A DNA stretch of 64,000 bases from Micromonospora trifolii (GTDB lineage: Bacteria; Actinomycetota; Actinomycetes; Mycobacteriales; Micromonosporaceae): NCBI RefSeq assembly GCF_022229005.1, contig NZ_JAKKFD010000066.1, positions 231,296 to 295,295 of the forward strand, given 5' to 3'. Below, in pieces: positions 17,508 to 27,238 of the stretch (its first letter is position 1; each line of letters opens with the position of its first letter). A model generated the notes under the pieces. The model saw only the letters and a program-made list of their open reading frames with translations, was not told the DNA's origin and ran no database searches. Made by a program: the position numbers and the translations under genes.

Positions 17508-18140
17508 ATGTCAGGCATGACGACCGAGACCGCGCACCGGGCCGGTGCGGCCGGCAACGCCGACGGGGTGGGCACCTGGGCGGTGCTACTGCCCGCCGAA
17601 CGGTACGAAGCCGAGCGGCTCGTGCACCACGACACGCTGGAGCTGACTGGGCTGACCGACGTCTCCCGGCCAGGGCCGGGCGACCAGGTGGCCGTGCTGG
17701 CCGACGCGCCGCCACGGCTGGTGGCCCTCGGCCGGGTCACCGCGCCGGGTCGACGCCACCGCGAAGACCCGGACGACCCCCAGTCCCCGGTCGAGCCGGG
17801 CACGCTCGTCGTCGCGTACACCCGGCGGGCGTTCGACGAGCCGGTGCCGGCCGACCTGCTGACACTCGACGGGCCGGTCACCGCGGTGGAGCCGGCGGCC
17901 TTCCGGGCGCTGGCCGACCAGCTCGGCCCACCCCCGGCGCGGCGCACCTGGCTGGTCAGCCTCGACCTGCCCATCGAGGCCGCCACGCCGGCCGAGGCGG
18001 TTCGGCTGTTCTGGTCCTACGTGCAGGAGTTGGGCCCGCGTGAGCTGCCCGCCTTCGTCTCGCCGGCCGGCGACGAGCTGGCCATGCAGGCGTTCGTGCT
18101 GGGCGAGCAGGCCAACCAGGACCCGGAAGAGGACGACTAG
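17508..18140 (+). CDS. Conserved hypothetical protein
   Basis: 210 aa, not recognised with confidence. The N-terminal half (GTWAVLLPAERYEAERLV, then PGDQVAVLADAPPRLVALGRV) has the strand order and wording of EVE/PUA-like domains that bind modified bases or RNA, but this is only a likeness. No signal peptide or TM segment. It follows tagA by 4 bases and is probably co-transcribed with it. The stop overlaps the convergent DUF1501 gene by 4 bases. ATG 17517 is an alternative start. Confidence 0.65.
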   Translation: MSGMTTETAHRAGAAGNADGVGTWAVLLPAERYEAERLVHHDTLELTGLTDVSRPGPGDQVAVLADAPPRLVALGRVTAPGRRHREDPDDPQSPVEPGTLVVAYTRRAFDEPVPADLLTLDGPVTAVEPAAFRALADQLGPPPARRTWLVSLDLPIEAATPAEAVRLFWSYVQELGPRELPAFVSPAGDELAMQAFVLGEQANQDPEEDD

Positions 18141-19378
18141 AAGAGCTTGTCCACTCGTCCCCGCCAGTCGGCGAGGACCGGGCCCGGGTCGGTGTCCAGC
18201 ACCCGCTCCAGCAGCGTGGCGTAGACGTCCCGGAAGTCGGTGGTGTATTTCAGGTCGCCGTCGTCGAGGTCGGTGAGGCTCGGTGGTGCCCCGTGCCAGC
18301 CGCCCCGCACGCCCGCGCCGAGCAGCAGCACGTCCGAGGCGGTGCCGTGGTCGGTGCCGTCCGAGGCGTTGGCCCGCACCCGACGGCCGAACTCGGAGTA
18401 GACCGCCACCACCACCTTCCGGCCCGCCTCGGTGCGACTCATCCGGTCGGCGAACCCGGTCAACGCCCGGTCCAGCTGACCCAGGAGCACTGCCTGCAAC
18501 TGCTTCTCGTCGGCATGCGTGTCGAAGCCGCCCAGCGACACCGAGAAGACCCGGGTGGACACTCCCGCCTCGACGCACTGCGCGACGAGGTCGAGCTGCG
18601 CGTCCAGCGGGGTGCGGGCCCCGCCGGTGGCCGTCGCGGGGGCCTGCTCGCCGTCCGGGTCCGCCGTGTCCGGGTCGGCGGAGTCGCGTACCTGGCGGAT
18701 CATCTCGTCCACCGACCGTAGGTCGGCGAAGCAGGCGGCGGCGCGACCCCGGGCCGACGACTCGCCCGCCTCGGCGGCGGCGAACGCGGTGAGCGTCGCC
18801 GCTGGCAGGCCCTTGGCGGCCTTCCGGTCGGTCACCGGGACTGCAGCGCCGGCGCTCTGCGCCCCGGCCAGCAGCGGCGGCAGGGCAGGCTCGAAGGAGA
18901 CCGCCAGCCGGGGGTCGCCACCGGCGCGGTCCAGCCACCGTCCGAGCCAGCCGGTGTTGCCGGGCCGGTCCGGTTGTGCGGTGTGCCAGATGTCCATCGA
19001 CCGGAAGTGGCTGCGGTCCGGCTTCGGGTAGCCGACCCCGCGCACGATCGCCAGCCCACCGCCGGACCAGCGCTGGTGCAGGCCGGCCAGCGCCGGGTTG
19101 AGGCCGAAGTCGTCGTCCAGCCGCAGCACCTCCCCGTCCGGGTACGCCAGCTCCGGGCGCGCCGCCCGGTAGGCCGGGTCGCCGTACGGGATGACCGTGT
19201 TGAGCCCGTCATTACCGCCGTAGAGCGTCACCAGCACCAACGTGCGCGACTGCGGGTCGCGGTCTCCGCCGGTGTCCAACAGGTCCCGCAGGCTGTACGC
19301 GCCGGCCCCGGCGGCCAGCGCGCCAGCGCCGACCACCCCACTGGTGAGCAGGAACCTGCGTCGGGTCACTGTGTCCAT
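18137..19378 (-). CDS. DUF1501 family Tat-exported protein
   Basis: 413 aa with a twin-arginine leader (VTRRRFLLTSGVVGAG). The body matches DUF1501, an alkaline-phosphatase-like fold: LVLVTLYGGNDGLN, RSHFRSMDIWHTA, SLGGFDTHADEKQ and SEFGRRVRANASDGTDHG are characteristic. The gene sits 14 bases after a DUF1800 gene, the usual partner, and the pair is probably exported together. The biochemical role of the pair is unknown. Confidence 0.9.
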   Translation of the reverse strand: MDTVTRRRFLLTSGVVGAGALAAGAGAYSLRDLLDTGGDRDPQSRTLVLVTLYGGNDGLNTVIPYGDPAYRAARPELAYPDGEVLRLDDDFGLNPALAGLHQRWSGGGLAIVRGVGYPKPDRSHFRSMDIWHTAQPDRPGNTGWLGRWLDRAGGDPRLAVSFEPALPPLLAGAQSAGAAVPVTDRKAAKGLPAATLTAFAAAEAGESSARGRAAACFADLRSVDEMIRQVRDSADPDTADPDGEQAPATATGGARTPLDAQLDLVAQCVEAGVSTRVFSVSLGGFDTHADEKQLQAVLLGQLDRALTGFADRMSRTEAGRKVVVAVYSEFGRRVRANASDGTDHGTASDVLLLGAGVRGGWHGAPPSLTDLDDGDLKYTTDFRDVYATLLERVLDTDPGPVLADWRGRVDKLF

Positions 19379-19392
19379 GTCGACTCCTCCGC

Positions 19393-20691
19393 TCAGCTGA
19401 CTGTGTATTCGGGGCTGACCAGGCCGGCGGCCAGCAGCTTGCGGGGCTCACCGGCCAGCGGGGTGAGAGCCGCCCGGGTGCGTGCGCCCCAGCCGTCGAC
19501 CACCAGCAGTCGGGCCAGCGCGTCTGGTCGGCCGGCGGTGGGCGCGGCGGTCAGCCGGGCCAGCACCGCCGGTGCCGTGGCGGCGGCGAGCACCCCGGCC
19601 GTCCGCAGCCGGGCCTGCAACGACGAGGTGGTCAGCCAGGCGGCCCCGGCTGGCCAACCGCCCACACTCGGTGGGCGCAACGGCACCTGGTCGAGCGCGT
19701 TCAGACCGGCCAGCAGTTGTCTGCGTTGCTGCTCGGGCAGCGCGGACGGTCGGATGCCGAGCTGCCGCAGCGCACCGACGAGCCACTCCACCGGCTGCTT
19801 CACCAGCGTGCCCCGGGTCTGCGCGAAGGCCGGTGCGGAGAAGAGCGCGCGCAGTGTCGCTGTGGTGTCCGCCCCGGCCAGGCCGTCCGGCGCCGGGATC
19901 TCGGTGCCGGCGTAGCGGAACCAGAGCCGGCCGGCCACGAAGGTCGCCGCCGCCGGTTGGGCCGCGAGCAGACCGGCGTACGCCTCGGCGTCGAACCGGC
20001 CGCTCTGCCCGAGGATGCTCTTCTCGCCAGGGTCGTGCCGCTTGGTCTCGAAGCGGACCGCACCGGTACGCCGGTCGACCACCCAGCCGGTCAGGGCCCG
20101 CGCGCCGGCCTTCACGTCGGCCTCGCTGTAGGCGCCGATGCCGAGGGTGAACAACTCCATCAGCTCGCGGGCCAGATTTTCGTTCGGCGCCTTGCGGGTG
20201 TTCTTCTGCCCGTCCAGCCAGACGATCAGGGCGGGGTCGCGCACCATCGAGGCGACCAGGGGGCCCAGCGGCCCACGGCCGTGCCGGCGCAGGGTCTCCA
20301 GCTGGCCCACCATCAGCCGCGCCGACTTGACCTTCTGCGCGCTGGTGGCCCAGTGCCCGTGCCAGAAGAAGAGCAACTTCTCGGTCAGCCCGTCCTCGGC
20401 GGCCACCATCCGGTCCAGCCACCATTCGGTGACCTGCTGGAGTTGCTTGCGGCGCTCGGCGTTGGCCTGCTGCCGTTGCTCGCGGGTGGAGTCCTTGGTC
20501 AGCCCTGCGTACGGGTCTGGGGGCAGCGTCGGGACGGGTGTGGCCGCCGCACCCCGGTCCGTGGCCGGCGGCTTGAGCAGCCGGTCCACTGTTGCCGCCG
20601 GCCCGGCCCGCTCGGCCGCGTCCACCTCGTCGGCGGTGGGCCCGAAGGTGGCCCGGCGCAGCAGGTGTGCCACCGCTTCACGATCGCTCAT
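19393..20691 (-). CDS. DUF1800 family protein
   Basis: 432 aa. The family opening (AVAHLLRRATFGPTADEV) and central LLFFWHGHWATS, NLARELMELFTLGIG and ARALTGW motifs identify DUF1800. It is the upstream gene of the DUF1800-DUF1501 pair. No clear signal peptide is seen, so it may ride with the Tat-exported partner (inference). Function unknown. Confidence 0.9.
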   Translation of the reverse strand: MSDREAVAHLLRRATFGPTADEVDAAERAGPAATVDRLLKPPATDRGAAATPVPTLPPDPYAGLTKDSTREQRQQANAERRKQLQQVTEWWLDRMVAAEDGLTEKLLFFWHGHWATSAQKVKSARLMVGQLETLRRHGRGPLGPLVASMVRDPALIVWLDGQKNTRKAPNENLARELMELFTLGIGAYSEADVKAGARALTGWVVDRRTGAVRFETKRHDPGEKSILGQSGRFDAEAYAGLLAAQPAAATFVAGRLWFRYAGTEIPAPDGLAGADTTATLRALFSAPAFAQTRGTLVKQPVEWLVGALRQLGIRPSALPEQQRRQLLAGLNALDQVPLRPPSVGGWPAGAAWLTTSSLQARLRTAGVLAAATAPAVLARLTAAPTAGRPDALARLLVVDGWGARTRAALTPLAGEPRKLLAAGLVSPEYTVS

Positions 20692-20750
20692 ACCGGGCGA
20701 CGCTAGGCGGCCCGTGTTCGAGGACGGTAAGGGCGGCGTCCGGATCGCGT

Positions 20751-21542
20751 TCAGCGTCCCTCGAAGACCGGTTTCTGCTTGCCGACGAAGGCGAGGGTGG
20801 CCGCCCGGTGGTCGGCGGTGGCGCCGCAGATCGACTGGGCCTGCGCCTCGGCGGCGAGGGCGTCGGCGAGGGTGCCGGCGTCGGCGATGGAGAGCTGTCG
20901 CTTGATCGCCCCGTACGCGACGGTCGGGCCGGCGGCGAGCCGGGCGGCCAACTCCTGGGCGACGGGCAACACCTGCTCGTCGTCGTCCGTCATCCGGTTG
21001 AGCAGCCCCAGCCGGCAGGCCTCCTCGGCGCGGACCGGCTCGGCCAGCAGCAGCAGCTCCACCGCCTTGGCGTGGCCGACCAGTCGGGGCAGCGTCCAGG
21101 AGGCGCCGGTGTCGGCGGCGAGACCGACCTTGGCGAAGGCCATCAGGAAACTGGTGGTCGGGCCGCCGATGCGGATGTCGGCCAGGAACGCCAGCGACGC
21201 GCCCGCCCCGGCGGCCATCCCGCGGACCGCGGCGATCACCGGCTTGGGCAGGTTGGCGAGCCGGGCGGCGATCGGGTTGTAGTGCGCCCGCACGGTGCCC
21301 AGCGGGTCACTGGCGGAGTTTTCCAGGGTGGCCACGTGCTCGCGTAGGTCCTGCCCGGCGCTGAACGACCCGCCGGCTCCGGCCAGGACGACAGCGCGGC
21401 AGGACCGGTCGGTCTCCAGCTCCGCGAGGGCGTCCCGCAGCGCCTCCTTGAGCGCCACGTCGAGCGCGTTCATCGCGTTCGGCCGGTTCAGCGTGAGGGT
21501 GACGACGGCATCGGTCCGGTCGACCAGCAGCGGCTCGGTCAC
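20751..21542 (-). CDS. Enoyl-CoA hydratase/isomerase family protein
   Basis: 263 aa crotonase-fold enzyme. The oxyanion-hole segments (AGAGGSFSAGQDLRE and RGMAAGAGASLAFLADI) are present. At the catalytic positions it has a PaaG/ECH-like pattern with Asp in the second segment region. It starts 4 bases after the paaX-like regulator on the same strand. This context suggests a role in aromatic or acyl-CoA breakdown, for example the PaaG step of phenylacetate degradation, but no other paa gene is near. Confidence 0.87.
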   Translation of the reverse strand: MTEPLLVDRTDAVVTLTLNRPNAMNALDVALKEALRDALAELETDRSCRAVVLAGAGGSFSAGQDLREHVATLENSASDPLGTVRAHYNPIAARLANLPKPVIAAVRGMAAGAGASLAFLADIRIGGPTTSFLMAFAKVGLAADTGASWTLPRLVGHAKAVELLLLAEPVRAEEACRLGLLNRMTDDDEQVLPVAQELAARLAAGPTVAYGAIKRQLSIADAGTLADALAAEAQAQSICGATADHRAATLAFVGKQKPVFEGR

Positions 21543-21546
21543 GTGT

Positions 21547-22365
21547 CTAACGACCCTTCTGTCGGACGATGCGGTTGCCGGCGTCGAGGCACTGTTCGAC
21601 GTACCGGTCGGCGGCCGGACGCAGGCGGGCTGCGTGCCGGTCGAAGAAGCTGGCCGCGGCGGTGCCGGGCCACCGCTCGGGCAGCAGTGCCGGGGGCAGC
21701 TGCGGATCTTGGAAGAGGAACGTACGCCACGCGTGCACGAGGCGGAACCGCGTCGCGTACGCCTCCTCGTCGCTGCTGCGCACGGTGACCGCGGCGAGCA
21801 GCGGACGCTGGTCCGCGACGAACCGCTCGTAGGCGCGGCCGATCTCGGCCAGGTTCCAGGCGCGTCGGACCACGCCCATTGCGCCGGGGGTGCCGGAGAA
21901 GTGCGAGGCGGTGAACCGCTCGAACCGGATGCCGGTCTCGGCGAGGAGCAGGTCGACGTCCTCGGCGGGGCGGGTGGCGACCCAGGTCTGCTCGTCGAGC
22001 GTCCCGTAGCCGAGGAAGCTCAGGTTGGCGGCGAGCCGCTGGCGGTCCCGTCGGGAGCCCGGAGCCTCCAACACCAGCAGATCGAACCGACCGTCCCAGG
22101 TGACCCGGCCGGTCCGGTAGATCCGAGCCGCTGCCTCGTCGAGTCGGCGGGCAGCTTTCGGTGTGATCGAATATCCCGGTCCGGAGACCAACCGGAGGGG
22201 TTCGAGCCAGCCCTGACGCACCATCCGGGAGACGGCGGTGCGAACTGCCGGCGGTGCGATTCCCAGCGGCGCCAGTAGCTTGACCAGGGCAGCAACCGGT
22301 GCCCGGCCACCCCTCGGACGGAGGTGGTCGCCGTACAGGTCGAAGAGTGCCGACCGTGCCTGCAT
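21547..22365 (-). CDS. PaaX-family transcriptional regulator
   Basis: 272 aa. A winged helix-turn-helix N-terminus (PPAVRTAVSRMVRQGWLEP) is followed by the PaaX central and C-terminal domains (WRTFLFQDPQLPPALLPERWPG). PaaX repressors bind phenylacetyl-CoA or related thioesters. It forms a two-gene operon with the enoyl-CoA hydratase, which it may control. Confidence 0.87.
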   Translation of the reverse strand: MQARSALFDLYGDHLRPRGGRAPVAALVKLLAPLGIAPPAVRTAVSRMVRQGWLEPLRLVSGPGYSITPKAARRLDEAAARIYRTGRVTWDGRFDLLVLEAPGSRRDRQRLAANLSFLGYGTLDEQTWVATRPAEDVDLLLAETGIRFERFTASHFSGTPGAMGVVRRAWNLAEIGRAYERFVADQRPLLAAVTVRSSDEEAYATRFRLVHAWRTFLFQDPQLPPALLPERWPGTAAASFFDRHAARLRPAADRYVEQCLDAGNRIVRQKGR

Positions 22366-22555
22366 GACCGCACATTGTGACAGGCCTTCTCAAGATAAGC
22401 TAGATGCTGTTACATCAATGCTGCTCCGGTTTGGGTCCGGCGGTGTTCATCAGGGAAAATCGTTGGTCGACACCCCCGTGACCGTTGCGGGTGGTCGTGA
22501 CGAAGTGGCTGTGGGGCAACCCACCGACCCTGGTGTAGGTCTGAGGGGAGACAAC

Positions 22556-22723
22556 ATGGCGGCGATGAAGCCGCGGACGGGCGACGGTCCGCTGGAAGTC
22601 ACCAAGGAGGGGCGGGGCATCGTCATGCGGGTCCCGCTGGAGGGCGGTGGCCGGCTCGTCGTCGAGATGACTCCCGACGAGGCCAACGCGCTCGGTGACG
22701 CACTGAAGGCAGCGGCCGGCTGA
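22556..22723 (+). CDS. DUF3117 small protein
   Basis: 55 aa. The sequence MAAMKPRTGDGPLEVTKEG and the end MTPDEANALGDALKAA are diagnostic of DUF3117, a very conserved small actinobacterial protein (Rv1211 in M. tuberculosis). GAGGGGAG stands 5 bases before ATG 22556. Function unknown. Confidence 0.92.
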   Translation: MAAMKPRTGDGPLEVTKEGRGIVMRVPLEGGGRLVVEMTPDEANALGDALKAAAG

Positions 22724-22770
22724 GTAAGGAGTGCTCCGGGCGGCTCACGCCGCCCGGAACGTTCTTCAGG

Positions 22771-22803
22771 CCCTGAGCCACCGGAATCACCGGTGGCTCA
22801 GGG
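22771..22803 (+). terminator. Strong hairpin terminator after the DUF3117 gene
   Basis: A perfect 14-base stem (CCCTGAGCCACCGG) with the loop AATCA. Confidence 0.85.
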
Positions 22804-22870
22804 TCTTCAACGCTGTGGGCAGGTGGCTTCGCCGCCGGCCCGCGACACTTTCCTGGAGGTGCGGTTCCGC

Positions 22871-24346
22871 GTGCTCGCCATCCGTCTGATCGCCGAGCCC
22901 GACCGGCTCGACGTCCTCGTCCTGCCCGTCCGCCCCGCCGATTCGACGGCGGAAGGTGACACCTCGGCCGAGCCCGTGTCGACCGCGGTGGCGGGCCCGG
23001 ACGGCACGGCCGACGATGCGGCAGCGCTGGCGTCAGCGGCCCGACTGACGGGCCGAGCCGGCGAGATCCACACCCAGGTGCGCCCCGGGCGTACCCCTGG
23101 CCGGTTGCTGCTGCTCGGCATCGGCGACGGCGGCGAGGCGGCCTGGCGGACGGCCGGCGCGGCCCTGGCCCGCTCAGCTTCGGCTGAGACGCATATCACC
23201 ATCGCGCTGCCGGCCGAGGTCACCCCGGCCGCCGTTCGCGGACTGACCGAGGGGCTGCTGCTCGCCCCGTACCGGTTCCGACTCACCGAGGCCGGCGACC
23301 GACCGTCGCTCACCGACGTCGACCTGCTGCTCGACGACCCGACCGGGTACGAGGACATCGTCGCCACGGCCCGGACCACTGCCGCGATGACCCACCTCGC
23401 CCGGGACCTGACCAACACCCCCTCCTCGGTGAAGACCCCGCAGTGGTTCGCCGATCAGGTAGCCTCCGCCGCAGCCGACCTTCCGGACCTGCGGTTGCGG
23501 GTCCGTGGCCCGGCCGAACTCGCCACCGAGGGCTTCGGCGGGATCCTCGCCGTGGGCGGTGGCTCCGCCAGCGGACCCCGGCTCGTCGAACTCGACTGGC
23601 ACCCCTCCAACGCGCGCACCCACGTGGTGCTGATCGGCAAGGGCATCACCTTCGACACCGGCGGCATCTCGATCAAGCCGGTGGCGTCGATGAAGCTGAT
23701 GCGCAAGGACATGGCCGGCGCGGCCGCCGTCGTCGCCGCCACACTGGGCGCCGCCGCGCTGCGGCTGCCGGTCCGGATCACCACGTTGGCCCCGCTGGCC
23801 GAGAACATGGTCAGCGGCTCGGCGTTCCGCCCCGGCGACGTCATCCGGCACTACGGCGGTACGACCAGCGAGACGACCAACTCCGACGCCGAGGGTCGGC
23901 TGGTCCTCGCCGACGCGCTGGCGTACGCGGTGCAGCAGCTCAAGCCGGACCTGCTGCTCGACCTGGCCACGCTCACCGGCGCCAACTCGGTGGCGCTGGG
24001 CAAGCGCACCGCCGCCCTGTACAGCGAGAACGACGAACTGGCCGCCGGCGTGCTGGCGGCGGCCGAGGCGGCCGGCGAGTCGGCGTGGCGGATGCCGCTG
24101 CACACCGACTACGTCGAGTACCTCGGCAGCGAGATCGCCGACCTCTACAGCGCACCGACGCAGGGTGCCGGCTCGGTGCTGGCGGCGCTCTACCTGCGCG
24201 AGTTCACCGGCGACCTACGGGACCGCTGGCTGCACCTGGACATGTCCGCCCCGTCCTGGGCCGACGGCGACCAGGCCGAGGTCAGCCGCGGGGCCACCGG
24301 GTGGGGCGTCCGTTCGTTGCTGCGCTGGCTCGCCGACGTCAACTAG
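22871..24346 (+). CDS. pepA: Leucyl aminopeptidase (M17)
   Basis: A cytoplasmic dizinc aminopeptidase of 491 aa. The M17 signature NSDAEGRLVLADAL, the metal/Lys site GKGITFDTGGISIKP and the MRKDMAGAA segment are all present. The frame is open from 22793, but that part crosses the terminator; GTG at 22871 with GGAGG about 10 bases before it is preferred. A single gene followed by its own terminator. Confidence 0.92.
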   Translation: MLAIRLIAEPDRLDVLVLPVRPADSTAEGDTSAEPVSTAVAGPDGTADDAAALASAARLTGRAGEIHTQVRPGRTPGRLLLLGIGDGGEAAWRTAGAALARSASAETHITIALPAEVTPAAVRGLTEGLLLAPYRFRLTEAGDRPSLTDVDLLLDDPTGYEDIVATARTTAAMTHLARDLTNTPSSVKTPQWFADQVASAAADLPDLRLRVRGPAELATEGFGGILAVGGGSASGPRLVELDWHPSNARTHVVLIGKGITFDTGGISIKPVASMKLMRKDMAGAAAVVAATLGAAALRLPVRITTLAPLAENMVSGSAFRPGDVIRHYGGTTSETTNSDAEGRLVLADALAYAVQQLKPDLLLDLATLTGANSVALGKRTAALYSENDELAAGVLAAAEAAGESAWRMPLHTDYVEYLGSEIADLYSAPTQGAGSVLAALYLREFTGDLRDRWLHLDMSAPSWADGDQAEVSRGATGWGVRSLLRWLADVN

Positions 24347-24351
24347 GGCGC

Positions 24352-24386
24352 GGGTCAGAGCCTCGGGGCGACCGAGGCTCTGACCC
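24352..24386. terminator. Terminator between pepA and the convergent methyltransferase gene
   Basis: A perfect 15-base stem (GGGTCAGAGCCTCGG) with a 5-base loop, serving both convergent genes. Confidence 0.85.
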
Positions 24387-24400
24387 GTCCTGGGCTCGGA

Positions 24401-25096
24401 TCAGCACTTCACCGCGGCGAGCAGCCCGTGCCCGACCGGAAGCAGCGCGGGAATCCAGTGCTCCGACTCCCGGACCGCCTTGATCGTCTCGCGAACCGTC
24501 ACCGTCTCCGCGTCCCGGGCGGCCGGGTCGCCGATCCGGCCGCTGGCCAGCACGCCGTTGAGCGCCAGCACACCCCCCGGGCGCAACAGCCGCAGTGCCG
24601 CCTCCACACAGGCATGGAAGCCGGTCGCCTCCGCGTCCACGAAGACCAGGTCGTACGCACCGTCGGCGAGCCGGGGCAGCACGTCGAGCGCCCGACCGGT
24701 GATGATCCGGGTGCGCCCGGCCGCGAAACCCGCCTCAGCGAAGATTCGTCGGGCGATCCGCTGGTGCTCGACCTCCACGTCGATGGTGGTGAGCACGCCG
24801 TCGGCGCGCATGCCGCGCAGCAACCAGACGCCGCTGACCCCGGTGCCCGTGCCGATCTCCACCACCGCACGGGCATTGCCGGCGGCGGCCAGCAGCCGCA
24901 GCGCCGCCCCCGCGCCGGGGGTGACCGCGTCGAGGCCCACCTCGCGGGCCAGGCTGCGGGCGGTACGCAGAACGAGATCCTCGGTGACGTACGACTCGGC
25001 GAAATGCTGGGCCTGTGTCGTCGAACTGCCGGAACCGGCGACCGTGGCGATGGGGCACCTCCGGGGGCGGTGCGTGGTGCGGGGGCGGGTTGGCAC
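24401..25096 (-). CDS. Class I SAM-dependent O-methyltransferase (Rv1220c-like)
   Basis: 231 aa. The SAM-binding motif VVEIGTGTGVSGVWLL and later LVFVDAEATGFHACVEAALRL match the catechol-type O-methyltransferase family (Methyltransf_3). The sequence and position match Rv1220c, which is divergent from sigE in mycobacteria. In this genome the sigE and anti-sigma genes are not between it and htrA. The GTG start at 25096 lies just after TACGCT, so the transcript could be leaderless. Substrate unknown. Confidence 0.87.
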   Translation of the reverse strand: MPTRPRTTHRPRRCPIATVAGSGSSTTQAQHFAESYVTEDLVLRTARSLAREVGLDAVTPGAGAALRLLAAAGNARAVVEIGTGTGVSGVWLLRGMRADGVLTTIDVEVEHQRIARRIFAEAGFAAGRTRIITGRALDVLPRLADGAYDLVFVDAEATGFHACVEAALRLLRPGGVLALNGVLASGRIGDPAARDAETVTVRETIKAVRESEHWIPALLPVGHGLLAAVKC

Positions 25097-25284
25097 TGTG
25101 AGCGTAGAGGCGACCGTCGTGGGGCGCAGCCGCGCCTCCGCTGGAAGCGATCACCGGGGCAACCGCTGACTGCACCGCGTCCATCCGTGCAATCCTGGAG
25201 GCGGTATCCCGTCAGCCGCGACCAGACCGGCCAGTGGCCGGGCGACGCGGCGCGGGATCCGGGGACGGACTGGGAGGCACCGAC

Positions 25285-26739
25285 GTGACCGACGGCTGGG
25301 ACTGGCGCCGGGGCGGTGAGACTCCGGCTCCGGCGCGACCGCCCGGGGCAGGAGCCCCGTCGGTGGGGCCGCCGACCATGCCGGGGTCCGACCCCGCGCC
25401 CCTCGCCTCGCCTCGCAGTGGACCGACACCGGGCTGGCCGGCGCCTTCCGGCGGGCCGGCACCGAGTTGGCCGGCGTCTTCTGGCGGACCCACACCGAGT
25501 TGGCCGGCGCCGGCTGCGGGCGGGCCCAACTCGGCCGACGCGTCGGCCTGGTGGTCGGACGCGCTCGCCGACCCCTGGCGCGACCCGGCGGCCCCGACCG
25601 CGGTGGTGGTGCCCGGGGTGGTGGCCCCCGGCACCGAGCCCGAGCCGGTCACCGACCCCGATGCGCCAGGCCGGCCGACACTGCGCCACCTGTTGCTCAT
25701 TCCCGTGATCACCGCGCTGCTGGCCGGCACCCTCGGCGGTGCGCTGGGCTACGCGTTCGCGGTGCGCGGCGGCGCTGGTGCGGCGGTCCTCGGTGGTGCG
25801 CCCGCGGAGGTGCCGGCGCTGGCGCAGCGCAAACCGGAGTCGCTGGCCGGGGTCGCCGAACGGGTCCTGCCCAGCGTGGTCACCGTCCGGGTGAGCAGCC
25901 TCGGCGGGACCAGTGAGGGCTCCGGGTTCATCGCCACCGCCGACGGTCATGTGATCACCAACGACCATGTGGTGGCCGGCGGCACCGGCAAGGCATCGGT
26001 GGTCTTCAACGACGGCAGCACCGCGCCGGCGACCATCGTCGGTCAGGACGCGGAGTCGGACATCGCGGTGATCAAGGTGAGTCGCCCCGGGCTGCGACCT
26101 GTGGAGTTCGGCGACTCCGACGCGCTGGCGGTCGGCGACCCGGTGCTCGCCATCGGCTCGCCGTTGTCGCTGGCCAACACGGTCACCGCCGGCATCGTGA
26201 GTGCGCTGGACCGGACGATGCAGGCCGGCGAGCCGGGCGGCCCGGTGCGTTACTACGCCGCCATCCAGACCGACGCCGCGGTCAATCACGGCAACTCGGG
26301 CGGCCCACTTGTCGACGGCGCCGGCCGGGTGGTCGGAGTGAACTCCACCATCAAGTCGCTTGTCACCGAGGGGCAGGAGGCGGGCAACATCGGGCTCGCC
26401 TTCGCCATCCCGATCAACCAGGCCAAGCGGGTGACCCAGGACATCATCGGCACCGGCAAGGCCCGGCGTACGGTGATCGGCGCCCGGGCGGACGGCCCGA
26501 CCGGCGTCGTCGGGGGTGGCCTGCGGCTGGCCGAGGTGGAACCGTCCGGCCCCGCGGACGGCGCCGGGCTGAAGGTCGGCGACGTGATCCTCAAGATCAA
26601 CGGTCGGCCGATGACCGAGCCGACGGACCTGACCGCGTTGGTCCGCAAGTACGCGCCGGGCTCGGTGGTGACAGTCGAGTATCGGCGGGGCTCCACCCGG
26701 CAGAACACCTCGGTAACTCTCGCCGCGGACGCGAAGTGA
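25285..26739 (+). CDS. htrA: HtrA/DegP-like membrane-anchored serine protease
   Basis: An envelope quality-control protease of 484 aa. A Pro/Ser-rich cytoplasmic N-terminus (residues 1-145) is followed by one TM helix (about 150-175) and a trypsin-like domain with His in NDHVVAGG, Asp in ESDIAVIKV and Ser in GNSGGPL. One PDZ domain ends the chain. GTG at 25285 follows GGGAGG. The layout matches mycobacterial HtrA (Rv1223), and tatB follows as it does there. Confidence 0.9.
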   Translation: MTDGWDWRRGGETPAPARPPGAGAPSVGPPTMPGSDPAPLASPRSGPTPGWPAPSGGPAPSWPASSGGPTPSWPAPAAGGPNSADASAWWSDALADPWRDPAAPTAVVVPGVVAPGTEPEPVTDPDAPGRPTLRHLLLIPVITALLAGTLGGALGYAFAVRGGAGAAVLGGAPAEVPALAQRKPESLAGVAERVLPSVVTVRVSSLGGTSEGSGFIATADGHVITNDHVVAGGTGKASVVFNDGSTAPATIVGQDAESDIAVIKVSRPGLRPVEFGDSDALAVGDPVLAIGSPLSLANTVTAGIVSALDRTMQAGEPGGPVRYYAAIQTDAAVNHGNSGGPLVDGAGRVVGVNSTIKSLVTEGQEAGNIGLAFAIPINQAKRVTQDIIGTGKARRTVIGARADGPTGVVGGGLRLAEVEPSGPADGAGLKVGDVILKINGRPMTEPTDLTALVRKYAPGSVVTVEYRRGSTRQNTSVTLAADAK

Positions 26740-26815
26740 ACAGCGGCGCACCCCTTGCCCGAAAGCCGTCCGGCGTGCGTAGTCTTGCTGCTGACGCCGA
26801 GAGGAGGCCCGCGGG

Positions 26816-27238
26816 ATGCTCGACAACCTGAACTGGTGGGAGATCGGTGCGCTGCTGCTCCTGGCGCTGCTGATCTTCGGCGACCGGCTCCCCGCCGTGA
26901 TCACCGACGGCCTGCGGTTGGTGCGCAACCTGCGCAACATGGCCCGCAACGCCACCGGCGACCTGAGCCGCGAGCTGGGCACCGACATCCAGCTGGAAGA
27001 CCTGCACCCGAAGGCGTTCATCCGCAAGCACCTCCTCAGCGAGGAGGACGAGGCGGCGATCCGCAAGCCGTTGCAGGGTGTCTACGACAACCTGCGCGCG
27101 GACGTCAGCGGCGTGCACAACGACCTGAAGGACGTGGCAAACGCCGCCGACCTGCGGTCGAAGGAGGCCCGGCCCGGCACTGCCACCAGCAGCCCCTCGG
27201 CGCCGGCGCCCCGCGCCAGCTACGACGACGCCACCTGA
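26816..27238 (+). CDS. tatB: Twin-arginine translocase subunit TatB
   Basis: 140 aa. One N-terminal TM helix (NWWEIGALLLLALLIFGDR) is followed by the amphipathic helix LPAVITDGLRLVRNLRN and a disordered tail. The Tat pathway is clearly used by this organism, since at least two exported proteins in the window have twin-arginine leaders. It sits 76 bases after htrA, the conserved actinobacterial order. Confidence 0.9.
   Translation: MLDNLNWWEIGALLLLALLIFGDRLPAVITDGLRLVRNLRNMARNATGDLSRELGTDIQLEDLHPKAFIRKHLLSEEDEAAIRKPLQGVYDNLRADVSGVHNDLKDVANAADLRSKEARPGTATSSPSAPAPRASYDDAT

Noticed and set aside
16808..17986. Upstream extension of the sterol-desaturase frame to 699 codons
   Set aside because: The extra part is the antisense of tagA and the next gene; a normal start exists at 16807.
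24499..27066. An 855-codon minus-strand open frame
   Set aside because: Antisense of htrA and a shifted frame of the O-methyltransferase; low-complexity translation.
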